Counted from the first letter of the stretch, positions 35,691 to 46,359 are shown. The stretch is 64,000 bases of DNA from Alicyclobacillus tolerans (GCF_900142255.1 NZ_FRAF01000006.1:1-64000), one strand, 5' to 3'. Notes: a model not told the origin generated them from the sequence alone. Numbers and translations are program-made.

Positions 35691-36944
35691 TTATGCAAAC
35701 TCCACATGAGTATTTACGGTTGGAGATTCCTCTAAAAATTGACGATGCAGGGCAGTAACTGCAGTGTCCACTTGTTGACCACGAATCATACAGGAAATTT
35801 TCATCTCAGAAGTAGATACCATACTAACGGGTATCCCGGATTCTGCCAAACAAGAAAACATTTCTGCCGCAACGCCTGGATGAGTAATCATTCCCGCGCC
35901 TACGATGGAAACTTTACCGAGCCCTGTTTCCATTTGAATATCCGAAAATTGCAGTTCCGACTGTAAACTTTTTAAAGCATCAAGAGAACGCAAAGCATCA
36001 GACTCAGATACTGTAAATGAAACGTCTACAGTTTCTTCTTGAACTACACTTTGAACGATCACGTCAACATTGACACCAATGTCTGCAAGCTTGCCAAAAA
36101 CAACAGCTAGTCCATGTTTTTGCAAGGGCACACCAATCAGAGCAAGACGCGCCACTTCTCGTTCAAAAGCGATCCCCGTCACAGACTTTTGTCTTTCTAC
36201 CATCTCCACGGTCTCCACAACCATCGTCCCTTCTTCATGTTGAAACGTTGAACGCACAGTTAGAGGTACGCCAAACGCCTTGGCCGTTTCTACAGCACGC
36301 GGATGCAAAACCTGAGCACCAAGGCCAGCTAACTCCAGCATTTCATCATAAGATACCTGACTTAATTTTTGAGCTTGCGGCACTACGCGAGGATCTGTGG
36401 TAAAAACTCCCGTCACATCTGTATAAATATCACAACGTTTAGCTTTCAGAGCTGCTGCTAAAGCCACCGCTGTTGTGTCTGAACCTCCTCTGCCCAGCGT
36501 GGTGATGTTGCCATCCACTACCCCTTGAAATCCACAAACTACTGGAACCTTGCCTGCATCCAGCAACATTTGCAAACGGTCAGTGCGAATTCGCAACATA
36601 CGCGCAGATCCATAAATGTGATTCGTCTCGATTCCAACTTGCCATCCTGTCAAAGAACAAGCTGGCTGACCCAGTTCAATAAGCGCCATGGCCAAGAGAG
36701 CGGCGGATACTTGCTCACCAGTGGCAAGAAGCGCGTCCATTTCTCTACCATGCGGTCGAGAAGAAATTGTCTTGGCCAATTCTATCAATTCATCCGTGCT
36801 GTGTCCCATAGCTGAGACAACCACAACAACGCGATTCCCTTTGTCTATCTCTTCCATAACTCGACGTGCGACATGGCGGATACGCTCTGGATTACCGACA
36901 GATGTACCGCCAAACTTCTGGACAATACATGGGGCCGTCTGCAA
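35691..36944 (-). CDS. lysC: Aspartate kinase with ACT domains
   Basis: A 417-residue aspartokinase catalysing the first step to lysine, methionine, threonine and diaminopimelate. KFGGTSVGNPERI at the N-terminus, the LGRGGSDTTAVALAAAL substrate segment and the DVTGVFTTDPR stretch define the kinase; two ACT domains from about residue 265 (GVPLQKHGLAVVFGKLADIG and SIVGAGMITHPGVAAEMF) should bind the feedback amino acid. The start is TTG at 36944 with a weak GAGAG site; an in-frame stop lies three codons upstream, so no longer form exists. Bacillus homologues also make a beta subunit from an internal start. It follows argH by 80 bp and may share the arg transcript. Confidence 0.92.
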   Translation of the reverse strand: MQTAPCIVQKFGGTSVGNPERIRHVARRVMEEIDKGNRVVVVVSAMGHSTDELIELAKTISSRPHGREMDALLATGEQVSAALLAMALIELGQPACSLTGWQVGIETNHIYGSARMLRIRTDRLQMLLDAGKVPVVCGFQGVVDGNITTLGRGGSDTTAVALAAALKAKRCDIYTDVTGVFTTDPRVVPQAQKLSQVSYDEMLELAGLGAQVLHPRAVETAKAFGVPLTVRSTFQHEEGTMVVETVEMVERQKSVTGIAFEREVARLALIGVPLQKHGLAVVFGKLADIGVNVDVIVQSVVQEETVDVSFTVSESDALRSLDALKSLQSELQFSDIQMETGLGKVSIVGAGMITHPGVAAEMFSCLAESGIPVSMVSTSEMKISCMIRGQQVDTAVTALHRQFLEESPTVNTHVEFA

Positions 36945-37024
36945 CTTCTCTCACACCCATCTCTGTTTTTTATTCAATATACAGCATTCTAAAATTTTAT
37001 ACAGCAACGTGAAGAGTGTTTCCC

Positions 37025-38404
37025 TTATAAGAACGATTGAAGCGTCGCTTTAGCTTCTAATAACTGCTGTTTGACGGCAACAGTAGCTGTTCCACCGTAG
37101 GAAGTTCTTGCTTCTACCACGCGCCGTATGTCCAACCACTCAAAAACGCGATCATCCAATTCAGGACAATCTTTCTGATATTCTTCAAGTGGCAATGTAG
37201 CTAATGTCAATCCCTGTTCTAAAGCACGCTGCACCCATTTTCCAACCAATGCATGAGCTTGGCGGAAGGGAATTCCCATGCGCACCAGTTCGTCGGCAAC
37301 ATCGGTAGCGGCAGAAAAATCTCTGGACAGTGCTTTTTGAAGTCGATCTCGACGCACTGAAAGTGTTGAAATTATTCCTGTAAAAAGTTGCAAAGCAGGA
37401 ATTAATGTATCTATCGTATCAAATATACCTTCCTTGTCTTCCTGTAAGTCCTTGTTATAGGCCAGTGGCAGTCCTTTGAGCACGGTGAGTAATCCTATCA
37501 AATGGCCATAAACCCGCCCAGTTTTACCACGCACTAATTCTGGAACGTCTGGATTCTTTTTCTGGGGCATCATACTCGAACCTGTGCAATAGCGATCGGC
37601 CAATTCAATATAACCAAATTCCTCACTGGTCCAAAGAATCATTTCTTCAGCAAGACGAGATAAATGCATCATACAAATGCTTGCATGAGAAAGAAATTCC
37701 AAAAGATAATCGCGATCGGACACAGCATCCATAGAATTAGGATAAACCGTTGAAAAACCAAGAATCTCTGCTACTTGCTGGCGATTGACAGGAAACGTAG
37801 TACCAGCCAGAGCTCCTGTACCAAGCGGTAAACAATCCGTACGTTTCAGAGCATCGCGAAAACGATGCGCATCGCGTTGAAACATCCAGAAATACGCTAA
37901 CAAGTGATGAGCGAAAAGAACTGGCTGAGCTCTCTGCAAATGCGTATAACCGGGAAAAATCACATCGAGGTACTCTTCTGCTGTAGTTACAAGCGCCTGC
38001 ATAAGTAGGTGAAGTTCATTAAGAATGGTTTGAAGCACCTCACGCATGTACAGATGCATATCAAGAGCTACTTGATCATTGCGACTGCGCGCTGTATGCA
38101 GTTTTCCAGCTAAAGGACCTATTTTTTCCGTCAATCTTCGTTCAATATTCATATGAATGTCTTCATCTTCAATTCGATAAGGAAAATTGTCTGTTTTGAT
38201 TTCTTCGACAATCTCCTGCAACCCGGATTGAATGGTTTCTGCTTCTGAGTTTGTCAGAACACCAACACTGGCCAGCATCTGAACATGGGCGAGGCTGCCC
38301 GTCACATCAGCGACGGCCAGCCTCTTATCGAATGAAATACTAGCTGTGTAAGTTTCTACTAAATGATGGGTTGCTTCTGTGAATCTGCCTCCCCAAAGTT
38401 TCAT
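37025..38404 (-). CDS. argH: Argininosuccinate lyase
   Basis: A 459-residue fumarase/aspartase-superfamily enzyme splitting argininosuccinate into arginine and fumarate. [20 protein letters not shown], the [18 protein letters not shown] motif, [17 protein letters not shown] and the signature [19 protein letters not shown] with the catalytic serine loop are all intact. The ATG overlaps the argG stop (ATGA). Third gene of argF-argG-argH. Confidence 0.96.
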   Translation of the reverse strand: MKLWGGRFTEATHHLVETYTASISFDKRLAVADVTGSLAHVQMLASVGVLTNSEAETIQSGLQEIVEEIKTDNFPYRIEDEDIHMNIERRLTEKIGPLAGKLHTARSRNDQVALDMHLYMREVLQTILNELHLLMQALVTTAEEYLDVIFPGYTHLQRAQPVLFAHHLLAYFWMFQRDAHRFRDALKRTDCLPLGTGALAGTTFPVNRQQVAEILGFSTVYPNSMDAVSDRDYLLEFLSHASICMMHLSRLAEEMILWTSEEFGYIELADRYCTGSSMMPQKKNPDVPELVRGKTGRVYGHLIGLLTVLKGLPLAYNKDLQEDKEGIFDTIDTLIPALQLFTGIISTLSVRRDRLQKALSRDFSAATDVADELVRMGIPFRQAHALVGKWVQRALEQGLTLATLPLEEYQKDCPELDDRVFEWLDIRRVVEARTSYGGTATVAVKQQLLEAKATLQSFL

Positions 38405-39705
38405 AACTGTACCGTCTCCCCCTCGACTTCACCTGTTAAAGTTGGTGAAGCACTCTCATCTGAAGCGACTTGTATATGTTCGATAATGTCATCCGCACTA
38501 ACACCTGGAACTTGACTGCCTTGAATGCTGGCTTGAACTTTCGTGGGCATGCCCCACAATTGAATAAATCCTACCGCATCCTGATGATGGAACATATCTC
38601 CTTCTGAATAGGTGGCCAATTGATGCGAATAGAGTGAATAGGGTGATTTTCTGCCAGTTACTTGCAAGTGACCTTTGTATAACACAACTCGCACTTCACC
38701 AGTCACGTAACGTTGAGTTTCTGTCACAAAAGCATCAAGAGCTGATTTCAGCGGAGAAAACCAAAGTCCATTGTAAATTAATTTGTGATATTGGAGTTCT
38801 ACCTGAGCTTTATATTCGGCCACTTCACGAGGCAGCGTTAAAGCTTCCAATTCTTTGTGAGCTTGAATTAATGTCACAGCTGCTGGCGCTTCATAAACCT
38901 CACGCGACTTGATCCCTACAAGTCGATTTTCCACACAGTCAATACGTCCCACACCAGCTTGCCCTGCTATTTGATTGAGCTTTGAAATCAGTGTAGCTAA
39001 AGGCATCTCTTCACCATTTAAGGAAACAGGACAACCAGCGACGAAACCAATGGTCAATTCCACAGGATGTTCTGGGGCATTTACGGGATGTATGGTCCAA
39101 GCAAAAGCATCTTCAGGCGCTTCTGCCCAAGGATCTTCCAGCACGCCACACTCAATAGCCCGTCCCCACAGGTTAGCATCAATCGAGAATGGATTTTCTT
39201 TGGTAATCGGCAATGGAATATTTCGTTCAGCAGCAAACTGAATTTCTTCGTCACGCGTAAATCCCCATTCACGAACAGGCGCGATAACTTTTAGTTGCGG
39301 ATTGAGTGCTTGAATAGAAACTTCAAAACGCACCTGGTCATTCCCTTTTCCCGTGCAACCATGAGCCACAGCAACAGCTCCTTCTTTAGCAGCCACATCC
39401 ACTAGAAGTTGAGAAATCAGTGGTCGCGAAAGAGCTGAAGCTAAAGGATATTTACCTTCGTAGAGTGCGCCTGCTTTGAGCGCTGGCAAAATGAACTGCT
39501 CGGCAAACAATTTGACACCATCGATGCGATACGATTTGATCGCCCCGACTTGTAAAGCTTTTTGCTGCACAGCTTCTAAATTTTCTCCTTCACCTACGTC
39601 GACGCACATGGCAACCACATCGTAGCCATATTTCTCTTTCAACCAGGCAATAGCAACCGATGTATCTAATCCCCCGGAGTAGGCTAATACTACTTTTTCA
39701 CTCAT
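38401..39705 (-). CDS. argG: Argininosuccinate synthase
   Basis: A 434-residue ATP-dependent enzyme joining citrulline and aspartate. The N-terminal ATP pyrophosphatase P-loop [16 protein letters not shown], the [15 protein letters not shown] stretch and [13 protein letters not shown] are typical. The C-terminal tail (residues about 405-434, [16 protein letters not shown]) extends past the usual 400-residue length. It overlaps the argF stop by ATGA and follows GGGGAGGAATTG. Confidence 0.96.
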   Translation of the reverse strand: MSEKVVLAYSGGLDTSVAIAWLKEKYGYDVVAMCVDVGEGENLEAVQQKALQVGAIKSYRIDGVKLFAEQFILPALKAGALYEGKYPLASALSRPLISQLLVDVAAKEGAVAVAHGCTGKGNDQVRFEVSIQALNPQLKVIAPVREWGFTRDEEIQFAAERNIPLPITKENPFSIDANLWGRAIECGVLEDPWAEAPEDAFAWTIHPVNAPEHPVELTIGFVAGCPVSLNGEEMPLATLISKLNQIAGQAGVGRIDCVENRLVGIKSREVYEAPAAVTLIQAHKELEALTLPREVAEYKAQVELQYHKLIYNGLWFSPLKSALDAFVTETQRYVTGEVRVVLYKGHLQVTGRKSPYSLYSHQLATYSEGDMFHHQDAVGFIQLWGMPTKVQASIQGSQVPGVSADDIIEHIQVASDESASPTLTGEVEGETVQL

Positions 39706-40769
39706 TTCAATTCCTCCCCAAATGAACCTGCATCAGCCATCAAAGCGGCCAAAACTGCTTTTTGAGCGTGAAGACGATTTTCTGCCTGATCAAACACTTT
39801 AGAATGCGGACCATCTATAATTTCTGCGCTTACCTCTTCACCACGATGTGCAGGTAGACAATGTAAAAACAGATAATTGGGATTCGCTTTGGATACGAGA
39901 TTAGCATTGACCTGATAAGGGGCAAATACCTGCAAACGCTCTTCGTATTCCTCTTCATCCCCCATGCTGGTCCAGACATCTGTGTAAATCACATCTGCTC
40001 CTGTGACAGCTCGTTCAGCATCGGTAGTTACTAAAACTTGGGATCTTTGCATAACAGCATGCATCTTGGCTTCGTCAACCACCGATTGTAGAGGGCTATA
40101 ACCAGGAGGCGTTGCCACTCTAATATGAATACCAAGCTTCGGCGCTATTTGCAGCCACGAATGAGCCAAATTATTACCATCACCTACATAAGCGACCGTT
40201 AGTCCAGCAAGTGATCCAAAATGCTCTTCTAGCGTCAAAACATCTGCAAGTAACTGACAGGGATGATGTTCATCCGTCAATCCGTTAATGACGGGCACCG
40301 TAGCGTAAGAAGCTAATTCCTGTAAAGAAGCATGGGCAAATGTGCGTACCATGATGCCATCCACATAACGTGAAAGTACACGGGCTGTGTCTGGCAAAGG
40401 TTCCCCACGGGATAGTTGTGTCTGTTCACTCGAGAGGAAGAGCGCTGACCCTCCAAGTTGTGACATACCGACCTCAAATGAAACTCGCGTGCGAGTCGAC
40501 GCTTTGTCAAATATCATGGCTAGTGTTTTTCCTTGCAGAAGATGGTGAGTAAAACCACTCTTTTGAGCTTCTTTCAACACATGAGCCAACTGTAGCAAAC
40601 GTTTTAATTCCTCACTGGTTATATCGGAAAAATCGAGCAGATGGCGGCCTCGTAAACTGCGGTGCGCTTCAAACAACGCGGTTTGTAAACGCACAGACAG
40701 ATACCCCTTACCAAGCGCCACTACTGAAGATTGGATAGATTCTACAGGCTGCCATTTTCTGATGCTCAT
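39702..40769 (-). CDS. argF: Ornithine carbamoyltransferase with an N-terminal extension
   Basis: A 355-residue transcarbamylase making citrulline from ornithine and carbamoyl phosphate. The carbamoyl-phosphate loop [24 protein letters not shown], the ornithine motif [11 protein letters not shown] and [11 protein letters not shown] are intact. The usual N-terminus ([12 protein letters not shown]) begins only at about residue 40; before it lies an extra segment [15 protein letters not shown], then [18 protein letters not shown], without a family I recognise. The ATG at 40769 is supported by AAGGAG 8 nt upstream, so the extension appears to be translated. First gene of the ArgR-controlled operon. 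Confidence 0.94.
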   Translation of the reverse strand: MSIRKWQPVESIQSSVVALGKGYLSVRLQTALFEAHRSLRGRHLLDFSDITSEELKRLLQLAHVLKEAQKSGFTHHLLQGKTLAMIFDKASTRTRVSFEVGMSQLGGSALFLSSEQTQLSRGEPLPDTARVLSRYVDGIMVRTFAHASLQELASYATVPVINGLTDEHHPCQLLADVLTLEEHFGSLAGLTVAYVGDGNNLAHSWLQIAPKLGIHIRVATPPGYSPLQSVVDEAKMHAVMQRSQVLVTTDAERAVTGADVIYTDVWTSMGDEEEYEERLQVFAPYQVNANLVSKANPNYLFLHCLPAHRGEEVSAEIIDGPHSKVFDQAENRLHAQKAVLAALMADAGSFGEELK

Positions 40770-40844
40770 GATTAGCACTCCTTCTCACCATGCTGATCAA
40801 ACAATTTTGCATGGGGAATCACTCTTGAAGCGATCCATCGTCAC

Positions 40845-40878
40845 TGAATTATTATACACCAATATGTATATTTATCAA
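40845..40878. promoter_or_regulatory. Paired ARG boxes at the argF promoter
   Basis: TGAATTATTATACA (40845-40858) matches the ARG box TGAATWWWWATTCA with one mismatch; TGTATATTTATCAA (40865-40878) is a weaker second box 20 bp away. The pair covers both the -10 and the -35 elements. Confidence 0.8.
40851..40878 (-). promoter_or_regulatory. argF operon promoter
   Basis: TTGATA (40878-40873), 16-bp spacer, TATAAT (40856-40851) on the minus strand, fully inside the ARG-box pair. Confidence 0.8.
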
Positions 40879-40971
40879 GATAAAATTCATACCGATGAAT
40901 AGCCGTTTTTTTTTTTTACATTTCCTTTGATTCGTTCTCTTATATGCATTTCGTCAATTTCTCTATCAAAA

Positions 40972-41011
40972 TAAAAAAAAAGAGCCTCTCTTTAGTAAAA
41001 GAGTTTGGCTC
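40972..41011 (-). terminator. Intrinsic terminator after gltB
   Basis: Minus strand GAGCCAAACTCTTTTAC, then AAAGAGAGGCTC, followed by nine T: a stem with a small internal mismatch and a strong U tract, 35 bp after the gltB stop. Confidence 0.85.
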
Positions 41012-41046
41012 GAAACAATAACTGCCCATCATCTTTTGTTCATTTC

Positions 41047-44000
41047 TTATTCGGTCGCAATATCTTGATCGGTAATATCTTGGCCCGGTTTGACCATCAT
41101 AAAATGATCACTTGGCTGATTCGCCAATTTTTGAATCTTGGCCGCCTCTTCCCATTGGCCACTCAAGCGCAATACCTTCATATATTGTCCCAGCAATTCG
41201 CGCACATCATGATTTCCATCCGCATCCAAGTAACGTAAAGAGACTTTTGCGCCTTTTGCCAAACGCATGCGCAATGTTTGCTCCGTCAATCCCCAACTTG
41301 GGTTCCAGCGCAAATAAACCGTTCCGCCTGTCATACCTGCGCAAATCCAAGAACCGGGATCGCCAAGAACCAGAGCACGTCCGTTGGTCATATATTCAAA
41401 AGCAAAACCTTTAATATTGGCGTTAGCTGCCAGAAACGCACCGTTATCCACCGGTCCCTCAGGTTCACCAGCAATAATCACGTCTGCACCTGACAAGCGA
41501 ATACCTGCGCGAGCGTCTGCGTTACCTTGAATGATAAACAAACCACTTTGTGCCCCGTAGGCCAAACTCTTACCTACGCTGCCACCCAGCCAACGTCCGT
41601 TTTTAGCACGCTGTTTGAGAATCAGGACACGCCCGCCAAAAGCGCCTTTACCTACACCGTCTTGTGCTCCACCCCACGCTGTATGCACCATTCCCGCTGT
41701 ACTGTATGCGGCAAATCCACTACCGGCTACTTCATGCCACTCCACATGTTCATTGGCAACTATCCGTGAACGTACCGCCTGACCACTTTGCTCTGTACCG
41801 AGCGCTCTGACAAGACGCGGAACTCGAACGTTATCAGACGATGGTGCCGTTATTTCCGTCCCGTTATAACTTGAATGCGCTGTTACACTATCCGTTCCCG
41901 TTGCCTCGACCGCTAATAGATTCTCTTCATCAAGCGATACCGATTCACGATAGATGATCTGACTGCCTACTCCTCTGGTTTTTTCATCCACTTTCAACCA
42001 ATCTGCAAGATGAACCGTTTGCTGATGGGAAATTTGTTTCAATAAATCACGTCGTCCCACTAAATCCTGTGTCCGAGTGACACCAAGCGCAGCAGTTAAT
42101 TCTGCAACATGCTCACCGATAGCCCCAAAGAAACGAACCAGTTGATCTACAGCTTGCTCAAAATCACGAGGTTGAAATGCGGTTAGACCCTTTTCTCGAG
42201 CTTCCTCCATATCCTGCATTTGAGTGGCAATACCCACGTGACAAGTATCTTTATGGCACGCACGGCAAGAAGTACAACCAATAGCTACCATTGCCATAGT
42301 ACCAAAGCCAACTCGATTAGCTCCAAGCAAAACGGCTTTCATAACATCGGCACCAGATTTGATGCCTCCATCCGCCCAGATTTCGGCTACTTCACGCAAT
42401 CCTGCCGCTACAAGCGCATCATGTGCTGCCTTGATTCCAATTTCCATTGGCAATCCAACGTGACGAATAGCATGGGCACGAGCAGCACCAGTTCCACCAT
42501 CAAATCCGGAAAGCGTTACAATATCTGCTCCAGCTTTTACAATACCCACAGCTATTGTACCAATATTAGGAACAACAGGAACTTTTACACCCACTTTTGC
42601 ATGTGGATTCACTTGCTTTAATTCAAAAATCACCTGCGCCAAGTCTTCAATAGAATAAATATCATGGTTATTTGAGGGTGAGATAAGATCCGTCCCCATA
42701 GTTGCATTACGAGCTTTCGCCACCTGTTCCGTCACTTTGGAACCAGGCAAATGTCCGCCTTCGCCAGGTTTTGCACCTTGACCTATTTTAATTTCCAGCA
42801 TATAGGCATCATTACAAAGTTCAGCATTGACACCAAAACGGCCAGAGGCGATTTGACGACCGCGATGATGGGGATAGCGGTGCAGTAAATCTTTAATTTC
42901 ACCACCTTCACCATTGACACAAACAATGTTTAGGCGCTTTGCCGCTTCAATATAAGCCCTGTACGCCACTTCACTTTGCGAACCAAAGGACATAGAAGAA
43001 ATCAAAATTGGATAGTCATGAATGTCGATCGCGGTATCTACATCCTTTTTATCTATCTTTGTCTCTGTAGTCCGAAAATCCATCACATGACGCAAGGAAA
43101 GTGGATTTTCTTTCTCAAACGCATCCAATTTGCTGAAAAATTGCTGATAGCTGGTTTGTCCTTCAGCCACTTGGCCCGCGCTTTTCCATATACGTGGATA
43201 AAGTTGAAAATTCTTTTGGCGGGGCAATAGTTTCTCCGATGCTACTTGATAAAGTTGCCTGCGCTTCTGGGAATCTTCTTCAAGCACATCAAAGGTCAAT
43301 CCTATGCTTTTACCACCACAAAAATTAGGTACCCCAAGCCATTCAGCTATTTCTTCCGAAAGTCCGATTCCACCAAACAAACGCTCATAGCCCCTCAATT
43401 CATGAATGCCTAGAGTTGAGAGAACTTTTTCTAAGCCTTTGCATAGTGCCTTATAGAGATTTTCCAAAGCGGGTAATGAACCTTTGCGAGCTGCATATTC
43501 CCACATCATATATGGAACAACCGCATCTGCACCAAGTCCAAGAGCACAAACAACATCATGCAAATTGCGAAGCGCTCCGCTACGCAGAAGAATGCTCGTA
43601 TGCCGACGCAACATTTCTCCATCATCGGCATGATTCTCCCATAGAACACGCTGAACTGCAGATAAGGCAAGCAGCGGATCGACAAACTCGCCCCGTCGAA
43701 ATTGCAACCGATCGTCCAACACAAGACAAACGGCTCCCTGTTCCACTGCCCGCTTCGCATCTTGCCCCAAGCGCTGCAAAAAGTTTTCTAGAGACTCATC
43801 CGACTGGCGTACCAGCATCAACTCCGCTGTAGCTTCAGGGCGAGTATGCAAAGAATCGAGCGCATCTTCATAAAGCATGGTTCCTAATCGATGCGCCAGA
43901 GATTGCAGAGAGGCACTATCGAGATCAACATCATCTGGCTGTTCTTCAAGCAAAAGAGGTGCCTGTATTTCTATACGCATTGCATGATCTTCGCGTTCCG

Positions 44001-45579
44001 TAAAACTTGGCCGACGTCCCAATACCGCTCTTGTGCTAAAATGTTCAATTTCACGTTCCCGATCGATAGCTGGATTAGTCACAACAGCTACCGATTCTTG
44101 CAAATAATCACTGACCAGTTTCAATCCATCGGCAAAAGGAGCCAATGGGCTATCATAACCCAGTGAACGAATAGGTTCGGCACCTGTATGGATATGGGCT
44201 TCCAGCAATTTCAAATCTTCTTCACGAAAACCTAAGGCAGCTGCACGAACAGCAAACGCCTGAGTATCGCGTTGTGGATGAGAAGCATGGTGTTCACGAA
44301 CAAATAATCCGGAAAAACGCAGTGTTTTAGCCGACGTATGAAAGTCAAAACGCAAACTGGCTCGAGAGTATACGGTTTCCTGTACTTCTTTATAAGTTAG
44401 AAGCTTGCGTTCTTTGAGCAGAAAAGCAATTTTCTCTCCAGGAGAAAGCGGTTTGGGAGAAGAAACCCACTCTTGCGCAGGTACCAAACCTTGTTCCGAC
44501 CCCAAAGTCCAAGCGTCTTCTGTTTCCATTAACCACATAGGACGCAAACCGAGCGCGTCCACTGAGGCAACCAATTCATCTCCATAGCGCGAAATAACTC
44601 CAGCCGGTCCTTGAGCAAACGGGCCCCACAGGGCACGATAAAACATGTAGAGATTGATCAGCGTTTTAGGCATACGCTTAATTTCAAATAGAATGGGAGG
44701 GAAGATAAGCTCCATACTTTCCATTAAACTCCAGTTGCGCATAGCCATTAACCCATGCATAAACCTATCCACCATTTGGGAATCACTGGCATCTGCCGAC
44801 AGAGAAAATCCCGCCATCTTTGCTTCGGAATAGAAACGGCTAATAGTGTTAATTTCCCCATTATGCCCTAAGGTTGCAAAAGGTTGAACACGAGCAAAGG
44901 CAGTTGCAGTATTCGTGGAATAACGAGTATGCGCAAGCACTACACTGCTCTCTATAGAATGATCTTGCAAATCTTTATGATAACGATAAAGAGTTTGTTC
45001 GTCACCGACTACTTTATAGACCACTGTATCCGTATCGAGTGAAACCACATGTATTTGTCGATCTTCCTCTAACTGTAGAGCGAGCGTAAACAATTTTTCT
45101 CGCAACGAATGCTCTTCTGAATAACCTGCTATTTGCAAAAAGATTGGATTCTCACGACTTGCCGACTCACCTAAAGCCGTTTCATCCACCTCTTGATGAC
45201 TCTCAAGCAAAATGTTGATGCCAGCTTCCTTGAAAGCTAGGTGAATTTTTTCCAACGCTTTCGAGCGTTGTGCACGTTGCAAATAGAAATGACCTACAAA
45301 AAAACCGTTTTCCCACACTGCTTCAGCATTCTGACCAGCCAACGCCAATTTTTTCTGCCAAAGCGCACGCGGGATGTCCAATTGCAAGCCACATCCATCA
45401 CCTTCTTGGCGCACATAGCCGGCACGATGACGCATAGCTGCTAATGCTCGGATACCAGCAAGCACTGTTTCTCGCCTTTGTTTGCCATCTTTCTCAATCC
45501 TGGCAAAGAGACCACATGCATCGTGTTCACGGTCAATATTCTGGGTCAGTTGACCCATCCATTCTTTATTCTTCTCCAC
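41047..45579 (-). CDS. gltB: Glutamate synthase large subunit
   Basis: A 1510-residue amidotransferase converting glutamine and 2-oxoglutarate to two glutamates. The propeptide ends at Cys22 (REHDACGLFARI), which becomes the nucleophilic N-terminal residue of the glutaminase domain. The central domain and the FMN/3Fe-4S synthase domain follow (ISSMSFGSQSEVAYRAY, GEGGHLPGSKV, LSGFDGGTGAARAHAIRHVG, CTSCRACHKDTCHVGIAT for the cluster), then the C-terminal GXG beta-helix. The small subunit gltD is not adjacent, so it is elsewhere or a ferredoxin serves. GTG start with AAAGGTGAG upstream. It is divergent from argA across a region bearing ARG-box-like sites. Confidence 0.94.
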   Translation of the reverse strand: MEKNKEWMGQLTQNIDREHDACGLFARIEKDGKQRRETVLAGIRALAAMRHRAGYVRQEGDGCGLQLDIPRALWQKKLALAGQNAEAVWENGFFVGHFYLQRAQRSKALEKIHLAFKEAGINILLESHQEVDETALGESASRENPIFLQIAGYSEEHSLREKLFTLALQLEEDRQIHVVSLDTDTVVYKVVGDEQTLYRYHKDLQDHSIESSVVLAHTRYSTNTATAFARVQPFATLGHNGEINTISRFYSEAKMAGFSLSADASDSQMVDRFMHGLMAMRNWSLMESMELIFPPILFEIKRMPKTLINLYMFYRALWGPFAQGPAGVISRYGDELVASVDALGLRPMWLMETEDAWTLGSEQGLVPAQEWVSSPKPLSPGEKIAFLLKERKLLTYKEVQETVYSRASLRFDFHTSAKTLRFSGLFVREHHASHPQRDTQAFAVRAAALGFREEDLKLLEAHIHTGAEPIRSLGYDSPLAPFADGLKLVSDYLQESVAVVTNPAIDREREIEHFSTRAVLGRRPSFTEREDHAMRIEIQAPLLLEEQPDDVDLDSASLQSLAHRLGTMLYEDALDSLHTRPEATAELMLVRQSDESLENFLQRLGQDAKRAVEQGAVCLVLDDRLQFRRGEFVDPLLALSAVQRVLWENHADDGEMLRRHTSILLRSGALRNLHDVVCALGLGADAVVPYMMWEYAARKGSLPALENLYKALCKGLEKVLSTLGIHELRGYERLFGGIGLSEEIAEWLGVPNFCGGKSIGLTFDVLEEDSQKRRQLYQVASEKLLPRQKNFQLYPRIWKSAGQVAEGQTSYQQFFSKLDAFEKENPLSLRHVMDFRTTETKIDKKDVDTAIDIHDYPILISSMSFGSQSEVAYRAYIEAAKRLNIVCVNGEGGEIKDLLHRYPHHRGRQIASGRFGVNAELCNDAYMLEIKIGQGAKPGEGGHLPGSKVTEQVAKARNATMGTDLISPSNNHDIYSIEDLAQVIFELKQVNPHAKVGVKVPVVPNIGTIAVGIVKAGADIVTLSGFDGGTGAARAHAIRHVGLPMEIGIKAAHDALVAAGLREVAEIWADGGIKSGADVMKAVLLGANRVGFGTMAMVAIGCTSCRACHKDTCHVGIATQMQDMEEAREKGLTAFQPRDFEQAVDQLVRFFGAIGEHVAELTAALGVTRTQDLVGRRDLLKQISHQQTVHLADWLKVDEKTRGVGSQIIYRESVSLDEENLLAVEATGTDSVTAHSSYNGTEITAPSSDNVRVPRLVRALGTEQSGQAVRSRIVANEHVEWHEVAGSGFAAYSTAGMVHTAWGGAQDGVGKGAFGGRVLILKQRAKNGRWLGGSVGKSLAYGAQSGLFIIQGNADARAGIRLSGADVIIAGEPEGPVDNGAFLAANANIKGFAFEYMTNGRALVLGDPGSWICAGMTGGTVYLRWNPSWGLTEQTLRMRLAKGAKVSLRYLDADGNHDVRELLGQYMKVLRLSGQWEEAAKIQKLANQPSDHFMMVKPGQDITDQDIATE

Positions 45580-45675
45580 TTCTTCTCACCTTTTCTCTAA
45601 ATATTTCAATAAATAGTGATAGACCACATTGAACGATCCCGCTGTTTACTGTATTACTGTAGACGCCTGACACGG

Positions 45676-45716
45676 TTGGATATGAAATAATATACGATAT
45701 ATTGCATATAAATACT
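45676..45716 (+). promoter_or_regulatory. argA promoter with ARG-box-like pair
   Basis: TTGGAT (45676-45681), 16-bp spacer, TATATT (45698-45703). Two imperfect ARG boxes, TGAAATAATATACG (45683-45696) and TGCATATAAATACT (45703-45716), are again 20 bp apart. Each has about three mismatches, so the spacing match is the main support. Confidence 0.6.
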
Positions 45717-45760
45717 ACAACATGTTATAACTATTCTCAACACTGAAAGGAGGCCATTGC

Positions 45761-46258
45761 ATGGAAATCCGCCAAGCAACGGTTCACGACGTCCCGCAAA
45801 TGCAACATCTCATTCAGACATTTGCCAACGAGGGTTTAATGTTGCCGAGATCTGAAAAGTCTTTGTACGAAAACCTTCATGCTTTTACAGTTGTATCTGA
45901 AGGCAACCGTATTCTCGGTGTGGCTGGATTGCACATTCTTTGGAAAGATTTGGCTGAAATTCGTTCCTTGGCGGTTGATGCTGCCTCTCACGGTAGAGGC
46001 ATTGGCCGAATGATTGTGGAACATCTCGCTGCGGAGGCTGAACAGTTAGGAATCCCGCAAGTCTTGTCACTAACTTATCAGACGACATTTTTCAAGAAAT
46101 TGAATTTTCAGATTGTAGAAAAAGAAACATTGCCTCGCAAGGTATGGAAAGATTGCATTTATTGTAAAAAATTCCATAACTGCGACGAGATAGCCATGGT
46201 TTATTATACAGCATGTTATGAACAATTTAAAGAAACAAAATTGGCTGAAAACGCTTAA
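45761..46258 (+). CDS. argA: N-acetylglutamate synthase, short ArgA type (GNAT)
   Basis: A 165-residue acetyltransferase expected to make N-acetylglutamate from glutamate and acetyl-CoA, the entry step of arginine synthesis. GNAT features: EIRQATVHDVPQMQHLI at the N-terminus, EIRSLAVDAASHGRGIGRMI as the acetyl-CoA pyrophosphate loop, LSLTYQTTFFKKLNF, and the cysteine-rich WKDCIYCKKFHNCDEIAM end typical of the short NAGS group. Context between gltB and argCBD, with ARG-box-like sites, strongly supports this over a generic acetyltransferase. GAAAGGAGG precedes the ATG. Confidence 0.88.
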   Translation: MEIRQATVHDVPQMQHLIQTFANEGLMLPRSEKSLYENLHAFTVVSEGNRILGVAGLHILWKDLAEIRSLAVDAASHGRGIGRMIVEHLAAEAEQLGIPQVLSLTYQTTFFKKLNFQIVEKETLPRKVWKDCIYCKKFHNCDEIAMVYYTACYEQFKETKLAENA

Positions 46259-46267
46259 TAAAAGAAA

Positions 46268-46292
46268 AAAGTGCCGTAAAATGGCGCTTTTT
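46268..46292 (+). terminator. argA terminator
   Basis: AAAGTGCC / GGCGCTTT stem (one G-T) with a 7-nt loop and a T-rich tail, between convergent argA and argD. Confidence 0.75.
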
Positions 46293-46359
46293 CTCTTATC
46301 AAGCGATTGAAAGCGATTACCTAAGGAAGAAACAACGCGTCTCTACGACGCAAAATTAT

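Noticed and set aside
35662-35695. Hairpin CATAAAA / TTTTATG after lysC
   Set aside because: AT-rich 7-bp stem that includes the stop codon, with a 20-nt loop; too weak to call a terminator.
42220-42621. A 133-codon plus-strand frame inside gltB
   Set aside because: Antisense to conserved glutamate synthase sequence, low-complexity Ser/Thr/Asn product, no ribosome site.
46308-46321. Catabolite-response-like site TGAAAGCGATTACC
   Set aside because: It lies between two convergent 3' ends, past the argA terminator, with no promoter nearby; probably chance.
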